Assembly: GCF_019075875.1 (NCBI RefSeq)
Contig: NZ_JAHOOZ010000004.1
Coordinates: forward strand, 62,001 to 126,000
Length of the DNA stretch: 64,000 nt
Reading direction: 5' to 3'
DNA from: Novosphingobium sp. G106
Lineage (GTDB): Bacteria > Pseudomonadota > Alphaproteobacteria > Sphingomonadales > Sphingomonadaceae
The position numbers and the translations under genes were made by a program. The stretch's first letter is position 1. Each line of letters begins with the position of its first letter. Below the pieces are notes generated by a model. It was not told the origin of the DNA and did no database searches. It saw only the letters and a list, made by a program, of their open reading frames with translations. Shown here piece by piece: positions 63,641 through 64,000 of this stretch.

Positions 63641-64000
63641 TCAGAAGTTGATCGTACCCTCCACCCCAAAAGTCCGGGGCGGATTGAAGTTGGCGTAGTC
63701 GCCGAGGATCGCTGCATTGGCGGCCGACCGGCGATAGATGTGGGTCTCGTTGAACAGGTTGCGGCTCCACACCGACAGCGTCGCGGTGGTGCCGGCACGG
63801 CCCATCGGGATTTCGGCCAGCGCGATGCTTCCGTTGAATACGAGGCTGCTATCGGTCTTCACCGTTTCGGACTGGAAGCTGTACTGCGGATCGGCATAGG
63901 CGCCGTCCAGATGGAAGCGGACCGCCGTGCCCGAGCCGCCCACCGGCACGTCTACGTCGACAAAGCCCGAAGCGGCGTTCTTGGGCGTATAGACGATGAA
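63641..64000 (-). CDS. TonB-dependent receptor, C-terminal end (cut by window edge)
   Basis: About 119 residues are visible, reading FIVYTPKNAASGFVDVDVPV at the edge to NPPRTFGVEGTINF at the stop. Alternating beta strands, the block SVWSRNLFNETHIYRRSAA and a final aromatic Phe are typical for the beta barrel end of TonB-dependent outer-membrane receptors, which are abundant in sphingomonads. The substrate is unknown. The terminator at 63571 follows. Confidence 0.85.
   Translation of the reverse strand, partial: FIVYTPKNAASGFVDVDVPVGGSGTAVRFHLDGAYADPQYSFQSETVKTDSSLVFNGSIALAEIPMGRAGTTATLSVWSRNLFNETHIYRRSAANAAILGDYANFNPPRTFGVEGTINF

Noticed and set aside
1..64000. tRNA, rRNA or CRISPR arrays
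   Set aside because: No cloverleaf, rRNA segment or regular repeat-spacer pattern was recognised on either strand.

Overview
The window looks like accessory DNA, probably a plasmid or megaplasmid, from a sphingomonad-type alphaproteobacterium (Sphingomonas, Sphingobium or Novosphingobium relative). The reasons are high GC with strong AGGAG-type ribosome binding sites, an alphaproteobacterial LexA box (GTTC-N7-GTTC), a plasmid RepA/ParA/ParB module with iterons and parS sites, small protein families typical of sphingomonads (DUF6894-like, DUF6961-like), a MucR/Ros-type regulator and a TonB-dependent receptor at the right edge. The assignment rests on gene families read by eye, not on a search.

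Layout. 1-5.1 kb: an exported protein cut by the edge, a MarC-type membrane protein, two small conserved proteins, and a minus-strand run of five unknown genes. 5.4-13.6 kb: an IS21 element that cut into a beta/sce7725-like gene paired tail-to-tail with an sce7726-like nuclease gene, then an IS91-type transposase with its tyrosine recombinase, then an IS1111/IS110-type element. 13.8-16.8 kb: a LexA-controlled yozE-like/umuD/umuC operon and two unknown genes. 16.9-20.7 kb: small sphingomonad genes (PilZ, DUF6894, SRAP peptidase) and second copies of the two small families seen near 1.5-2.2 kb. 20.8-24.3 kb: an IS5-type element with a passenger gene, and an IS110 element. 24.9-31.2 kb: acylphosphatase, a candidate small RNA, a MucR-like protein, then repA, the iteron origin, parA, three parS palindromes and parB. 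32.7-37.8 kb: a cargo-free Tn402/Tn5053-type transposon (tniR, tniQ, tniB, tniA) with recognisable ends. 37.9-40.3 kb: a TIR-like protein gene and a tyrosine recombinase. 40.4-43.8 kb: an arsenic operon (arsR, two kinds of arsC, acr3, arsN2-like, arsH). 43.9-52.6 kb: an RND metal-efflux operon with an MFS gene, divergent from its two-component system, with a clear operator pair between them. 52.6-54.3 kb: IS remnants, an anti-sigma-like fragment, a secreted protein and a lipoprotein. 55-59.6 kb: a class B penicillin-binding protein, lgt and a CLC channel. 59.7-63.5 kb: an IS110 remnant and an MFS/cupin locus with a divergent lysR that was split by a 149-bp MITE-like element. The 3' end of a TonB-dependent receptor closes the window.

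Together the region joins a replication/partition core to metal and arsenic detoxification, mutagenic DNA repair, possible phage defence and many mobile elements. Several important genes (parB, tniQ, arsN2, the RND permease, the penicillin-binding protein, an MFS transporter) are each broken by a one-base length error, mostly in runs of six or seven G or C. This shared pattern points to base-calling or assembly errors rather than true gene decay, so those genes are described here as probably functional.
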